Source of the DNA: Fen731 sp964481885
GTDB lineage: Bacteria > Actinomycetota > Humimicrobiia > Humimicrobiales > Humimicrobiaceae
DNA: 64,000 nucleotides
Assembly (NCBI GenBank): GCA_964481885.1
Contig: CAYZUS010000002.1
Location: 1-64,000, forward strand
Direction of reading: 5' to 3'
This document shows positions 55,856 through 64,000 of this stretch, piece by piece. The first letter of the stretch is position 1. Every line of letters begins with the position of its first letter. The notes under the pieces were generated by a model. The model saw only the letters and a list, made by a program, of their open reading frames with translations. It was not told the origin of the DNA and made no database searches. The position numbers and the translations under genes are program-made.

Positions 55856-57040
55856 ATGGTTATAGAAAATAATTCTCTCCCATTTTCTCAATTTATAAAA
55901 AACGACAGTAAGAGCACTTTGCCCAAAGTGGGCTGGCTTTGTACTTATACCCCTGAAGAAATAATTATCGCAAATGGTTTCTGGCCCGTAAGGATAACCG
56001 GAAGTCAAAAAGCAAAAAAAGCTGAAGGGTATTTCCCCATAAACTTTTGCCCTTTTATAAAATCCTCGATGGAGGATCTTATGGATTTGAAGCATGAGCT
56101 GAGTGCAGTCATAGTTACAAACTCCTGTGACGGTATGCGGCGTTTTTACGATATTGCTTCAAAATATATTCCGGAGCTTCCTTTTTTTATGCTGGATGTC
56201 CCAAGAAATCAAAACGAGCTGGCAGTTGAGTATTTTGCAAACAATATTTCAAAAATGTCTGATTTCCTTGAAGAAATAAGCGGCAGGAAAATGCTTCTGG
56301 CTGACCTGATCTCTGCACAGGAGACATGCAGTGAAAAAAGAATGCTTTTAATAAAACTCAGCAATTTTTTTAGAAATGACCAAAAAGTAATTGGGGTTAA
56401 AAATTACTTTAATATACTCATCAGCTCAATGACAGAAGAGCCGGGATATTTTAATAATGACCTTAGGTCATATTTTGAGTACGCTGAAATCCAGATCGAG
56501 CACAATAAATTAAAAACCGAGGCCGAATTAGAAGATGCCGGCACCGAACAAACTCCTGAAGTAATGATTGTCGGAAACTTTATTGATGAAGACAGGTTAT
56601 GGGAAATATTTGATGAGCTTGATTGTAAGATTTCTGCTGATGATCTTTGCAGCTCAAGCCGGTATTTCGAAAATATTATTCAGTCTGATAATTTTTCCGA
56701 TATTTTTGGCAGAAAACGTGAACAACCGGATAAAGATATATCGACCGGAATACTTGTTCGAGATATTGCTGTCAGGCAGCTTTTCAAACCACAGTGCATG
56801 AGAATGGCAAATCTTAATGATAAACTTGAAGAAATAAATAAAAATATCATAAAGAATAAGGTTAAGGGGATTATCTATATCAGTCAGAAATTTTGTGACA
56901 ACACTCTCCTTTTCTATCCGCTTCTGAGGGAAAAATTAAATATTATTAATATCCCCAGCCTTTTTATAGAAGTTGAACATAATAATTTATCGGTCGGGCA
57001 GATTAAAACCAGGATACAGGCTTTTTTGGAGATAATTTAA
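55856..57040 (+). CDS. 2-hydroxyacyl-CoA dehydratase/benzoyl-CoA reductase family subunit (shorter)
   Basis: The 394-residue protein resembles the HgdB/FldC/BcrC family, in which each subunit holds a [4Fe-4S] cluster by three cysteines. Candidates are Cys 29 (GWLCTYTPEE), Cys 65 (NFCPF), Cys 91 (TNSCDGMRR) and Cys 347 (QKFCDNTLLFYP). Members remove water from 2-hydroxyacyl-CoA or reduce aromatic CoA esters by a radical route after one-electron activation. Its divergence makes the substrate unclear. It lies in one operon with a second subunit and the activator ATPase. Confidence 0.85.
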   Translation: MVIENNSLPFSQFIKNDSKSTLPKVGWLCTYTPEEIIIANGFWPVRITGSQKAKKAEGYFPINFCPFIKSSMEDLMDLKHELSAVIVTNSCDGMRRFYDIASKYIPELPFFMLDVPRNQNELAVEYFANNISKMSDFLEEISGRKMLLADLISAQETCSEKRMLLIKLSNFFRNDQKVIGVKNYFNILISSMTEEPGYFNNDLRSYFEYAEIQIEHNKLKTEAELEDAGTEQTPEVMIVGNFIDEDRLWEIFDELDCKISADDLCSSSRYFENIIQSDNFSDIFGRKREQPDKDISTGILVRDIAVRQLFKPQCMRMANLNDKLEEINKNIIKNKVKGIIYISQKFCDNTLLFYPLLREKLNIINIPSLFIEVEHNNLSVGQIKTRIQAFLEII

Positions 57041-57063
57041 CTTTTGACACCGGAGAACTTTTT

Positions 57064-58563
57064 ATGGGCATAGCAGAGAATATAAAGCAAAATCTCAAAG
57101 TCAAGATTCAGAACAATCTTGACAGGAATTATATCAGGAAGATATTAAAAATAGTTGGCCGAAGGCCGGTGCTGGCTGCATATGGAGCAACAATATCCTC
57201 CAGATCTGATAAATATCTGAATATTGCAACCATAAAAAGTGTGAGCCACGCATACAATCCCAAAAATATTGTCGCTTATGGTTCACTTTTCCTGCCATAT
57301 GAGATGTTTCACGCACTTGACCTTGTGCCCTTTTTACCAGAGGTAATGGGAGGATTTACTGGCGGTCTGGGGATTGCAGACAGGACCTTAAAGGAAGCTT
57401 CTTCGAGATGGTACACGCCTGATCTGTGTACATTCCACAGAAGCGCATCAGGCGCTGTAGAACTTGATATTTTTCCGGTCCCAAATTTTCTTTTATGTTC
57501 AAACCTGGCATGTGACGCGGCCCAAAAGACGTTCTACATGGATGCCAAAAAATTTGGTCTGGGAGACAGGTACTACCTTATTGATACCCCTTACGACAAA
57601 GATGAATCATCGATAAAATATCTGGCTGCCCAACTCGAAGCAGTAAGTACCGATATTTGCAGAAAGTCAGGCAAAAAAATTGATATCGGGAAGTTTAAAA
57701 AATCAATAAATTTATCAAATGAATTCAGGCAATGGGCCATAAAAGCAAGCGACATCAGAAAAGAACTTTTAATTTATCCGAATAATTTTGATGGGCTTAG
57801 CTTTATCCTGCCTTTTCACGGTCTTGCAGGGACAAAAGATGCTGTTGAAGTCTATAAAAATATGTATTTTGAATTGAGTGAGTTTTTAAAGAAACAAAAA
57901 AGCGGCGGTTTTAAAGACACTCCCGGCAGATGGAGCGGCATACGAAGACGAATCAGCGGGAATAAGGGCATAGGCGGTACCAATAGTGACGGCGCGGGCG
58001 GCAGAGGAGTTGCTGATTTCGAAGGTGGCAGCGTGAGCGGCAGTTTCGACAGTATTGAAAGCAGCAATAACATTGATGGAGGAAATATAAGCATCGGTGG
58101 AACTGGCATTTCCGGCAGTGCCAGAATTAAAAAAATCCTCTGGCTGCACCTGAAACCATACTATAACAATAATCTTTTCAGCCTGCTTGAGAGTAATAAT
58201 TATAAGGTAGTTTTTGAAGAGATAAGCCAGGTGTACTGGCCGGAGCTTGACCCTGAAAAACCTTTTGAGAGCCTTGCGATAAAAATGCTGTCTCATCCAT
58301 TAAATGGTAGCGTGCAAAACAGGGTTAATGCAATATTGAAAATGGTAAAGGACTTTAATGTGGACGGAGTCATCATGTTTGCCCATTGGGGATGCAGGCA
58401 CAGCAACGGAGGCGCAAGGATAATAAAAGACAGCTTAAAAGAGGTCGATGTGCCGATGCTCCTGCTTGATGGTGACTGTCTCAATAAAAACAATTCGTCA
58501 GAAGGACAGATGCTGACAAGGCTGCAGGGTTTTATGGAAATTGTAGATGCAAAATTTCAATAA
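57064..58563 (+). CDS. 2-hydroxyacyl-CoA dehydratase family subunit (longer, with Gly/Ser insertion)
   Basis: The 499-residue protein has the family core in two halves: NIVAYGSLFLPYEMFHALDLVP with Cys 122, 145 and 150 in the first, and VDGVIMFAHWGCRHSNGG (Cys 444) with VPMLLLDGDCLN in the second. Between them, at about 280-353, is a Gly/Ser/Asn-rich low-complexity insertion that I would not expect in this family. It starts 23 bp after the other subunit. Its last ten codons are the first unit of the 71-bp tandem repeat that follows. Confidence 0.85.
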   Translation: MGIAENIKQNLKVKIQNNLDRNYIRKILKIVGRRPVLAAYGATISSRSDKYLNIATIKSVSHAYNPKNIVAYGSLFLPYEMFHALDLVPFLPEVMGGFTGGLGIADRTLKEASSRWYTPDLCTFHRSASGAVELDIFPVPNFLLCSNLACDAAQKTFYMDAKKFGLGDRYYLIDTPYDKDESSIKYLAAQLEAVSTDICRKSGKKIDIGKFKKSINLSNEFRQWAIKASDIRKELLIYPNNFDGLSFILPFHGLAGTKDAVEVYKNMYFELSEFLKKQKSGGFKDTPGRWSGIRRRISGNKGIGGTNSDGAGGRGVADFEGGSVSGSFDSIESSNNIDGGNISIGGTGISGSARIKKILWLHLKPYYNNNLFSLLESNNYKVVFEEISQVYWPELDPEKPFESLAIKMLSHPLNGSVQNRVNAILKMVKDFNVDGVIMFAHWGCRHSNGGARIIKDSLKEVDVPMLLLDGDCLNKNNSSEGQMLTRLQGFMEIVDAKFQ

Positions 58564-58845
58564 TTTTTCAAAGCAGCGGCCAGCATTGCAACAGAAGCTG
58601 TTTTATGTAAATTGCAGACACAGGGTTTCAGTAATTTCTCAAAGCATCTGACAGCATCGTGACACCAGCCCTTTTATGGAAATTGCAAACGCAGGGTTTC
58701 AATAATTTCTCAAAGCATCTGACAGCATCGTGACACCAGCCCTTTTATGGAAATTGCAAACGCAGGGTTTTGATAATATCTTAAAGAAGCGAACAGATTT
58801 GCAGTAGCATCTCTTTTATGGAAATTGCAAACGCAGGGTTTTAAT
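58531..58845. repeat. 71-bp tandem repeat seeded by a gene's 3' end
   Basis: Units start with TTTATG(G/T)AAATTG at 58531, 58602, 58673, 58744 and 58815, exactly 71 bp apart; the fifth is partial. The first unit covers the end of the dehydratase subunit gene, including its stop. Units 3 and 4 are nearly identical, while units 1, 2 and 5 have diverged. The array fills the space before the activator gene, about 60 bp from its start. Confidence 0.93.
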
Positions 58846-58903
58846 GGTTTTAAGTATAAATATTTTTAAAATTATCTCCAAATAAACATCGGAAAGGATT
58901 TTT

Positions 58904-59674
58904 ATGTACACATGTGGAATAGATGTAGGCTCAGTATCGGCAGAAGCAGTAATAATTAACAGGCAAGACGGAAAGACTGATATAGTCGCATACATAATAA
59001 CGCCTACAGGCGGAGACAGCAAGGGAGCCGCTACAAATGTTTTTAACCAGGCTCTGGAAAAAGCAGGGCTTGCAGCGGGCGATATTTCAGCTGTTGTGGC
59101 GACAGGTTATGGCAGAATAAATATCCCTTTTGCCACAAAAAACATAACTGAGATAAGCTGCCATGCAAGAGGAGTGGCCCATTATTTCCCCGACATCAGG
59201 ACCGTAATAGACATTGGCGGCCAGGACAGCAAGGTTATTAAACTTGACAGTAAGGGTAACCCGATTGATTTTTTGATGAACGACAAGTGTGCTGCCGGAA
59301 CCGGGAGATTTCTTGAAGTAATGGCAAAGGCGCTGGACATAGATATACGGAATTTTGCTGAAATCTTTGCCACAACAAGCCAGAAAGTAGATATTTCCTC
59401 CACATGCACAGTTTTTGCCGAGTCTGAGATTGTTTCACTTATCGGGCATGGAGTTGCCAAAAACAGCATCGTCAAAGGTCTTGTTTATTCCATTACAGGC
59501 AGGATAATATCAATGGTTGAAAGAATAGGGCTTGAAGAGCCGGTTTGTATGACAGGCGGAGTTGCAAAAAACCTTGCCGTGGTTAGCGCCCTTGAAGAAA
59601 GACTGGACTTAAAGATAAAGGTTCCGGAAGAACCCCAGATAACCGGCGCACTCGGTGCCGCACTTTTAGGTTAA
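58904..59674 (+). CDS. Dehydratase/reductase activator ATPase (HgdC/BcrA/BadF family)
   Basis: This 256-residue actin-fold ATPase injects one electron into the dehydratase, using ATP. It shows GIDVGSVSAEAVI, DIGGQDSKVIKL and MTGGVAKNLAVV around the nucleotide. Cys 129 (NDKCAAGTGRF) and Cys 168 (SSTCTVFAESE) would bridge a [4Fe-4S] cluster across the homodimer. It is the last gene of the dehydratase operon and is separated from it by the 71-bp repeat array. The ribosome site is GGAAAGG. Confidence 0.93.
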   Translation: MYTCGIDVGSVSAEAVIINRQDGKTDIVAYIITPTGGDSKGAATNVFNQALEKAGLAAGDISAVVATGYGRINIPFATKNITEISCHARGVAHYFPDIRTVIDIGGQDSKVIKLDSKGNPIDFLMNDKCAAGTGRFLEVMAKALDIDIRNFAEIFATTSQKVDISSTCTVFAESEIVSLIGHGVAKNSIVKGLVYSITGRIISMVERIGLEEPVCMTGGVAKNLAVVSALEERLDLKIKVPEEPQITGALGAALLG

Positions 59675-59745
59675 AAACAATAAGTGTTCCTTGAGCTTTC
59701 CAGCCATTCCTGCAAAGTGCAATTAATGCTTCTTGGAATGAAGTG

Positions 59746-60990
59746 CTACTGTTGCTTTTTATAAAAAGCATTCAGCTTGATATATTCATAAGTAATATCA
59801 TTAGTCAGGATACGTGCAGACTGCTGGCCGCAATTAAGATTTACATTAAAACTAATATATCTTTCCTTCAGCAGATTGTTTGCATGCCCCTCATCAAAAT
59901 CAACAGACATTCCCGCCTTCATGACAAAGATGTCACCGCATGAAATATCAATTTTTGAATTATCGATATTATTATCAATTGACCCAATGGCTGCCGCAAT
60001 TCTTCCCCAGTTGATGTCTTCCCCGTACATTGCAGATTTAAAAAGTATGGAATTTGCAATTTTTTTACCTATTGCCCTGGCTTCATTTTTATCTGCGGTA
60101 CCTGTAACATTTATCTCAATTACTTTGGTTGCGCCCTCCCCGTCTTCGACTACTTTCATTGAGAGATTTTCAAGGAGCATAAGCAAAGCTTTTTTGAAGA
60201 CTTTATAAAGCTCCTGATTATCTTTTGTAATTTCCAGTGTGCTTGCACCATTTGCTATTATAAGTGCCATGTCATTTGTGCTCTGGCACCCGTCAGTTGA
60301 AATGCAGTTAAATGTTGAGTCCACGCACTCAAACAACAGCTCATCCAGAAGTTCAGGCTTTATTTTTGCGCTTGTCGCCATAAACGAAAGTGTTGTGGCC
60401 ATATTGGGCTCAACCATCACAGAACCTTTGGCAATGCCGCCCAGGAATACTCCCCTGCCATCAAATTCAAACAGCAGCGCGTATTCTTTGGGATGTTTGT
60501 CAATAGTCAGGATTGCTTTTGCAGTATTATGGCCGCCTTCCTGATTTAAGTGCCTGCTGCAAAAGTCCAGCCCTTTCTCAATCTTGTCAAGCGGAAGCTG
60601 CCTTCCAATCCTTCCTGTGGATGAGACCAGTATATTTTCTTCAGGGATATTTAAGTATTGCGCCGCAAGCTTTACTGTCTGTTTGGCGTTAGCTATACCG
60701 AGTTCGCCTGTACAGGCGTTAGCTATACCGCTGTTTACGATTATTGCATTTATGTTCCTGTTTTTACTTAACTGCTGCTTGGAAACTACTACGGGAGCGG
60801 CTGCAAATTTATTTGTTGTAAAGACTCCGCTGCATGCGGTATCACCGGGTAGAAAAATTATACTGAAATCATCTTTTGATTTTCTTATTCCACAATGATG
60901 CGAAGCCGTGAGAACTCCCGGAACAGATGTTATTGTTCCATTTTCAATTATTTTGATTTCATTTCTTTTGTTGCCTGTATTATCGCTCAT
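59746..60990 (-). CDS. argJ: Bifunctional glutamate N-acetyltransferase/amino-acid acetyltransferase ArgJ
   Basis: ArgJ moves the acetyl group from acetylornithine to glutamate in the arginine cycle and cleaves itself at an Ala-Thr bond, here within VEPNMATTLSFM. NSGIANACTG and STDGCQSTNDMA are also present. At 414 residues it is of normal length. A 16-bp direct repeat in the gene doubles the GIANA motif. The start is preceded by AGAGGAAAAACACTAAAAA, a leader like that of two cyclase genes. No other arg gene is adjacent. Confidence 0.94.
   Translation of the reverse strand: MSDNTGNKRNEIKIIENGTITSVPGVLTASHHCGIRKSKDDFSIIFLPGDTACSGVFTTNKFAAAPVVVSKQQLSKNRNINAIIVNSGIANACTGELGIANAKQTVKLAAQYLNIPEENILVSSTGRIGRQLPLDKIEKGLDFCSRHLNQEGGHNTAKAILTIDKHPKEYALLFEFDGRGVFLGGIAKGSVMVEPNMATTLSFMATSAKIKPELLDELLFECVDSTFNCISTDGCQSTNDMALIIANGASTLEITKDNQELYKVFKKALLMLLENLSMKVVEDGEGATKVIEINVTGTADKNEARAIGKKIANSILFKSAMYGEDINWGRIAAAIGSIDNNIDNSKIDISCGDIFVMKAGMSVDFDEGHANNLLKERYISFNVNLNCGQQSARILTNDITYEYIKLNAFYKKQQ
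60685..60730. repeat. 16-bp direct repeat inside argJ
   Basis: GGCGTTAGCTATACCG occurs at 60685-60700 and again at 60715-60730, 30 bp apart. The spacing keeps the frame, so the protein carries GIANA twice, ten residues apart. Confidence 0.85.
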
Positions 60991-61095
60991 TTTTTAGTGT
61001 TTTTCCTCTTAAAAAATTTTTTAAATAATATTTAAAACTCAACCATGGCAAGTTTTAAAGAAGATCTGCCTATATATAATTATTGCATATTATAC

Positions 61096-61137
61096 ATAAT
61101 TATTAAATATTATGCAATAATTATTAAATATTATGCA
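61096..61137. repeat. Perfect tandem duplication of a 21-bp AT-rich unit
   Basis: Two identical 21-bp units ending in TTATGCA lie head to tail just after the stop of the ATPase gene. Similar broken pieces precede them from about 61070. Nothing else is seen in the 60991-61142 spacer. Confidence 0.85.
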
Positions 61138-61142
61138 ATAAT

Positions 61143-62276
61143 TTATTTTAGAAATTCCTGGTAATTGTTTCTGTCAACTATTTCAAAACTCGAATATTTA
61201 TAATTATCAGAAAATCCTTTGGGAATTTTAGAGGATTTGAATCCACGGTTTTTCCACTTGAATTCATAAGCACTTATTTCCCCTGCTGCTTCTTCGATAT
61301 AATCAATTTCTCCTTCCTGGTGGGCTCTCCAGAAATAGGAATTTACATCTGACAAATTATTTGAATTATTCTTTAGCCTCTCTGAAGTCATAAAATTTTC
61401 CCACAAAAAACCCATATCATTCCTTAAAAAAGCAGGGTTAAAATTATTAATAATTGCATTTCTTATTCCGGTGTCGTAGAAATAAATTTTCCTTAAGCTT
61501 TTTAGTTCATTTCTCAAATTACTGCTGTAAGGGTTAAGCCTGAAAATAATATAAGCCTTCTCCAGAATTGAAATATAATTTTGAACAGTTTTTTTATCTA
61601 TTCCGACGATATTTGACAATTCGTTGTAGGAAACTTCGTTTCCTATCTGCAGAGCCAGTGCCTGTAAAAGCTTTTCAAGGATTTCAGGATTTCTTATACG
61701 CTGATATTGCAGAATATCTTTATAAAGGTAACTTTTTGCAATCTCCTTTAAATTTCTTTGAGCATCCGGTTCGTTTAAGACAATTTCAGGATATGACCCA
61801 AAGATTATCCTGTTCTCCAGAAGCCTGTCGATTTCCAGGGGTGAATAAATATTTTGCACCTCAGATATTGAAAAAGGGTAAAGATGATATTCATACTTTC
61901 GGCCCGTCAGGGGCTCAACTATTTCATTTGACAATTCAAAAGATGAAGAACCGGTTGCTATGACCTGGATTTCCTTATAATTATCCGCAATCAACTTTAA
62001 AGTCAAACCTATATTTTTTACTCTTTGAGCTTCATCTATCAGCACAAGCTTTTTATTACCTATCAGGCTTTTTAATTCTGTTGAAGTTTTTTCAGAAAGT
62101 GACTGCCTGATATCGGGTTCGTCGCAGTTAAGATATACAGATATGTCATTGAATTTATTTTGGATTTCTTTTACAACTGTGGTCTTGCCTGTTCTGCGCG
62201 CACCATAAATGATTATTACCTTATTCTTGAACAAGCTGTTTTCGATGCTCTGCTGGATATGCCTTATAACTGTCAT
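61143..62276 (-). CDS. AAA ATPase with DUF4143 domain
   Basis: The protein has Walker A (YGARRTGKTTVV) and Walker B (KLVLIDEAQR) in an N-terminal AAA domain, sensor-like IATGSSSF, then a winged-helix region (SYNELSNIVGIDKKTVQNYISILEKAYIIFRL) and a C-terminal DUF4143 domain with a PD-(D/E)xK-like line (EGEIDYIEEAAGEISAYEFKW). The family is common, often near mobile DNA, and its role is not settled. I start at the ATG at 62276; a GTG three codons earlier is possible. No partner gene is adjacent. Confidence 0.85.
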   Translation of the reverse strand: MTVIRHIQQSIENSLFKNKVIIIYGARRTGKTTVVKEIQNKFNDISVYLNCDEPDIRQSLSEKTSTELKSLIGNKKLVLIDEAQRVKNIGLTLKLIADNYKEIQVIATGSSSFELSNEIVEPLTGRKYEYHLYPFSISEVQNIYSPLEIDRLLENRIIFGSYPEIVLNEPDAQRNLKEIAKSYLYKDILQYQRIRNPEILEKLLQALALQIGNEVSYNELSNIVGIDKKTVQNYISILEKAYIIFRLNPYSSNLRNELKSLRKIYFYDTGIRNAIINNFNPAFLRNDMGFLWENFMTSERLKNNSNNLSDVNSYFWRAHQEGEIDYIEEAAGEISAYEFKWKNRGFKSSKIPKGFSDNYKYSSFEIVDRNNYQEFLK

Positions 62277-62437
62277 TTTTTCCACTCTTCAGCTATTTTG
62301 ATTACGGGTCATAGATAGCCAATTTTTTATCCTAATCAACCTCAACACTCATTTTACATACCAATTTGGGGAATATAATACCTGAATTATATATAATATT
62401 GGGGATTTAGTCAATACGCCAAAGTAATTTTGAATAA

Positions 62438-64000
62438 TTACAAAGTGGAAAGTTCTTCCAGAATCTCTTCTGCAAGCTTCAGCTCTTCTTCCCTGGTGTG
62501 AATTTTACCGTCAAGTTTTGCCTGCATTATCCTGTCGAATACAATCCTGAAATCCCTGGAAGGTTTATATTTCAGGGACTTAAGGTCTTCACCTGTTATC
62601 TCCATTTTTATGTGCCTGAGCCTTGAAAAGAAGCGCGACACATTGTCATAATGATTTTTGCTGATGGCACTTATTATTATTTTTAATTCATCCGGCACAC
62701 CATTTAAGTAAGTGTAAAGCATTGAGTTATTGGCCGCCCTTTTTTCAAGCTGCCTGTAAATCTCAGGATATTTTTTTACAGACTGCCTGATTATTTCCCT
62801 GTCATTATTCTTTATTTTCATTTCCTGACAGAAGTTTATAATCTGCTCATCAGTTTCTGACAACAGCATCGCAATAATAAACAGTCTCCAGATTTCAGTG
62901 CTTTTATCCCTGTATGAGCTGAATTCCTCAAACCGGTCACCGATTTTTTTAACCTGCTTTATGAAAGCTTCATCAATACTAATATTTAAGCCTATTTTTT
63001 TAAGGGCCTTAAGCTCATAAAGTCTTTTTAAAGAAATCCAGGGGCCCGATTCCTGTAAAATAGTGATGAACTCATCTCTTACCCTTATTCCATTAAGTCT
63101 GGATACTGCATTCATGTCAATTGTAGATATGGCCAGCTTTTCAGTCTGGTGGTCCATTTTAAATCCAAGCCTTTGTTCAAATCTCACGGCTCTGAAAATC
63201 CTTGTAGGGTCCTCAATAAAGCTCATTTTGTGCAGTACTTTTATTTTCCTTGCAGCAAGGTCTTTCCTTCCGCCAAAAAAATCCATTATTTCACCAAAGT
63301 TTTTTTTATTTAATGAAATTGCCAGTGTGTTTATGGTAAAATCCCTTCTTCCAAGGTCCTGCCTGATGCTGCCCGGTTCAACATCCGGAAGGGCCGCAGG
63401 CTTTTCATAGTATTCGACCCTGGAGGATGCCACGTCGATGTGCTGGCTGTTTTCAAGCACAAGCACCGCAGTTTTAAATTTTTCATGACTTTCGACTTTT
63501 GCAGCCAGTATCCATGAAAGTTTTTTTGCAAATAAGATGCCGTCGCCTTCTATTACTATATCAATATCCAGATTAGGAATTCCGAGCAACAGATCTCTTA
63601 CCACTCCTCCTACAAGATAAGCCCTCATTTTCATTTCCTTTGCAATGGTGGAAATTGTTTCGAGGATTTGGGTAATGCTTTCAGGAAAAAGGCTGTATAG
63701 CCTTTCTTTTAGTTGTGCAGTTGTAAAGCTGTAATTAAAATCTTTTTTATATTCTTTAGGATATTTAAAGTAATCCCTGCCGTGAAGAAAACGCAGTACA
63801 TCTTTTCTCGTCACGATGCCAATAATTTCCCCTTTTGACACCACAGGAACCCGTCCTATCCCATTTTCTGTCATCATATCCTGTATGTCCCCTATTGTTG
63901 CACCGGGACCGGCAGTAACAATACCATGTGATTTAAACCCTTTTACCGGCGCATGTGACAGCCCGTGTTTTATTGCTTTATCGATATCTTTCCTGGTTAT
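62438..64000 (-). CDS. CBS-domain tRNA nucleotidyltransferase (CCA- or A-adding), partial
   Basis: The frame is open to the window edge, so the N-terminus lies outside. The first 75 visible residues are CBS-domain sequence (GATIGDIQDMMTENGIGRVPVV and onward). A class II nucleotidyltransferase follows, with LVGGVVRDLLLG and the metal pair in LDIDIVIEG, then RRDFTINTLA and EDPTRIFRAVRFEQRLGF. This layout is known from long proteins with DHH, DHHA1, CBS and polymerase domains that add C or A to tRNA 3' ends. Which bases it adds cannot be told here. The ATG at 63877 is internal. Confidence 0.9.
   Translation of the reverse strand: MTRKDIDKAIKHGLSHAPVKGFKSHGIVTAGPGATIGDIQDMMTENGIGRVPVVSKGEIIGIVTRKDVLRFLHGRDYFKYPKEYKKDFNYSFTTAQLKERLYSLFPESITQILETISTIAKEMKMRAYLVGGVVRDLLLGIPNLDIDIVIEGDGILFAKKLSWILAAKVESHEKFKTAVLVLENSQHIDVASSRVEYYEKPAALPDVEPGSIRQDLGRRDFTINTLAISLNKKNFGEIMDFFGGRKDLAARKIKVLHKMSFIEDPTRIFRAVRFEQRLGFKMDHQTEKLAISTIDMNAVSRLNGIRVRDEFITILQESGPWISLKRLYELKALKKIGLNISIDEAFIKQVKKIGDRFEEFSSYRDKSTEIWRLFIIAMLLSETDEQIINFCQEMKIKNNDREIIRQSVKKYPEIYRQLEKRAANNSMLYTYLNGVPDELKIIISAISKNHYDNVSRFFSRLRHIKMEITGEDLKSLKYKPSRDFRIVFDRIMQAKLDGKIHTREEELKLAEEILEELSTL

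Noticed and set aside
58561..58860. Possible CRISPR array or attachment site
   Set aside because: The whole 71-bp unit repeats, with no unique spacers and no integrase nearby.

Overview
The window looks like part of a metagenome-assembled scaffold from an uncultivated, AT-rich, anaerobic bacterium. Three runs of exactly 100 N (6094-6193, 13326-13425, 39935-40034) are nominal scaffold joins. Gene order is of the Firmicutes/Actinobacteria type: lysS-mcsA-mcsB-clpC-disA-ispD-ispF-gltX-cysE-cysS-rlmB-yacP, and rpsF-ssb-rpsR-DUF2232-rplI-dnaB-purA. The anaerobic signature comes from an EtfA with a ferredoxin domain, a 2-hydroxyacyl-CoA dehydratase-type operon with its activator, a MetV-like protein and an iron alcohol dehydrogenase. 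A deep-branching Gram-positive-type lineage, perhaps an AT-rich uncultivated actinobacterial clade, is my inference; I cannot fix the phylum.

Layout. 1-2.6 kb: end of a phosphate-uptake operon (pstA, two unlike pstB genes) convergent with phoU. 2.6-9.5 kb: accessory genes (two divergent acetyltransferases, a secreted protein, an alcohol dehydrogenase, small membrane protein, flippase-like protein) and a 16-bp minisatellite. 9.7-14.5 kb (minus): aminotransferase, then the acyl-CoA dehydrogenase-etfB-etfA set. 14.7-19.8 kb (plus): a structured leader, bioY, a carboxyltransferase-like/BCCP fusion, biotin carboxylase and metV. 19.9-37.0 kb (minus): a nuclease lipoprotein and the long protein-quality-control, translation and isoprenoid block, greA and a third pstB. 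37.5-42.1 kb: two diguanylate cyclase/HD-GYP proteins. 42.4-50.5 kb (minus): purine genes, replicative helicase and ribosomal protein/ssb genes. 51.9-59.7 kb (plus): a third, larger cyclase/HD-GYP protein, a GerMN lipoprotein, two dehydratase-family subunits and their activator. 59.7-64 kb (minus): argJ, an AAA/DUF4143 ATPase and a CBS-tRNA nucleotidyltransferase that runs off the window.

How the genes fit together. The dehydratase operon could make enoyl-CoA from 2-hydroxyacyl-CoA, and the acyl-CoA dehydrogenase with ferredoxin-linked EtfAB could reduce it, which would give a reductive amino-acid or hydroxy-acid fermentation. The aminotransferase would supply 2-oxo acids. Biotin uptake (bioY) is translationally coupled to a biotin-carrying protein whose carboxyltransferase barrel seems to have lost its metal-binding histidines; biotin carboxylase and MetV follow. 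This biotin/C1 cluster is the most unusual part of the window.

Other notable points: the tandem PstB pair in which all motif losses fall on one composite ATP site; low-complexity insertions in several housekeeping enzymes; three paralogous c-di-GMP proteins, one with a damaged HD motif and an assembly gap in the paralogous region; and a 71-bp tandem repeat grown out of a gene's 3' end.
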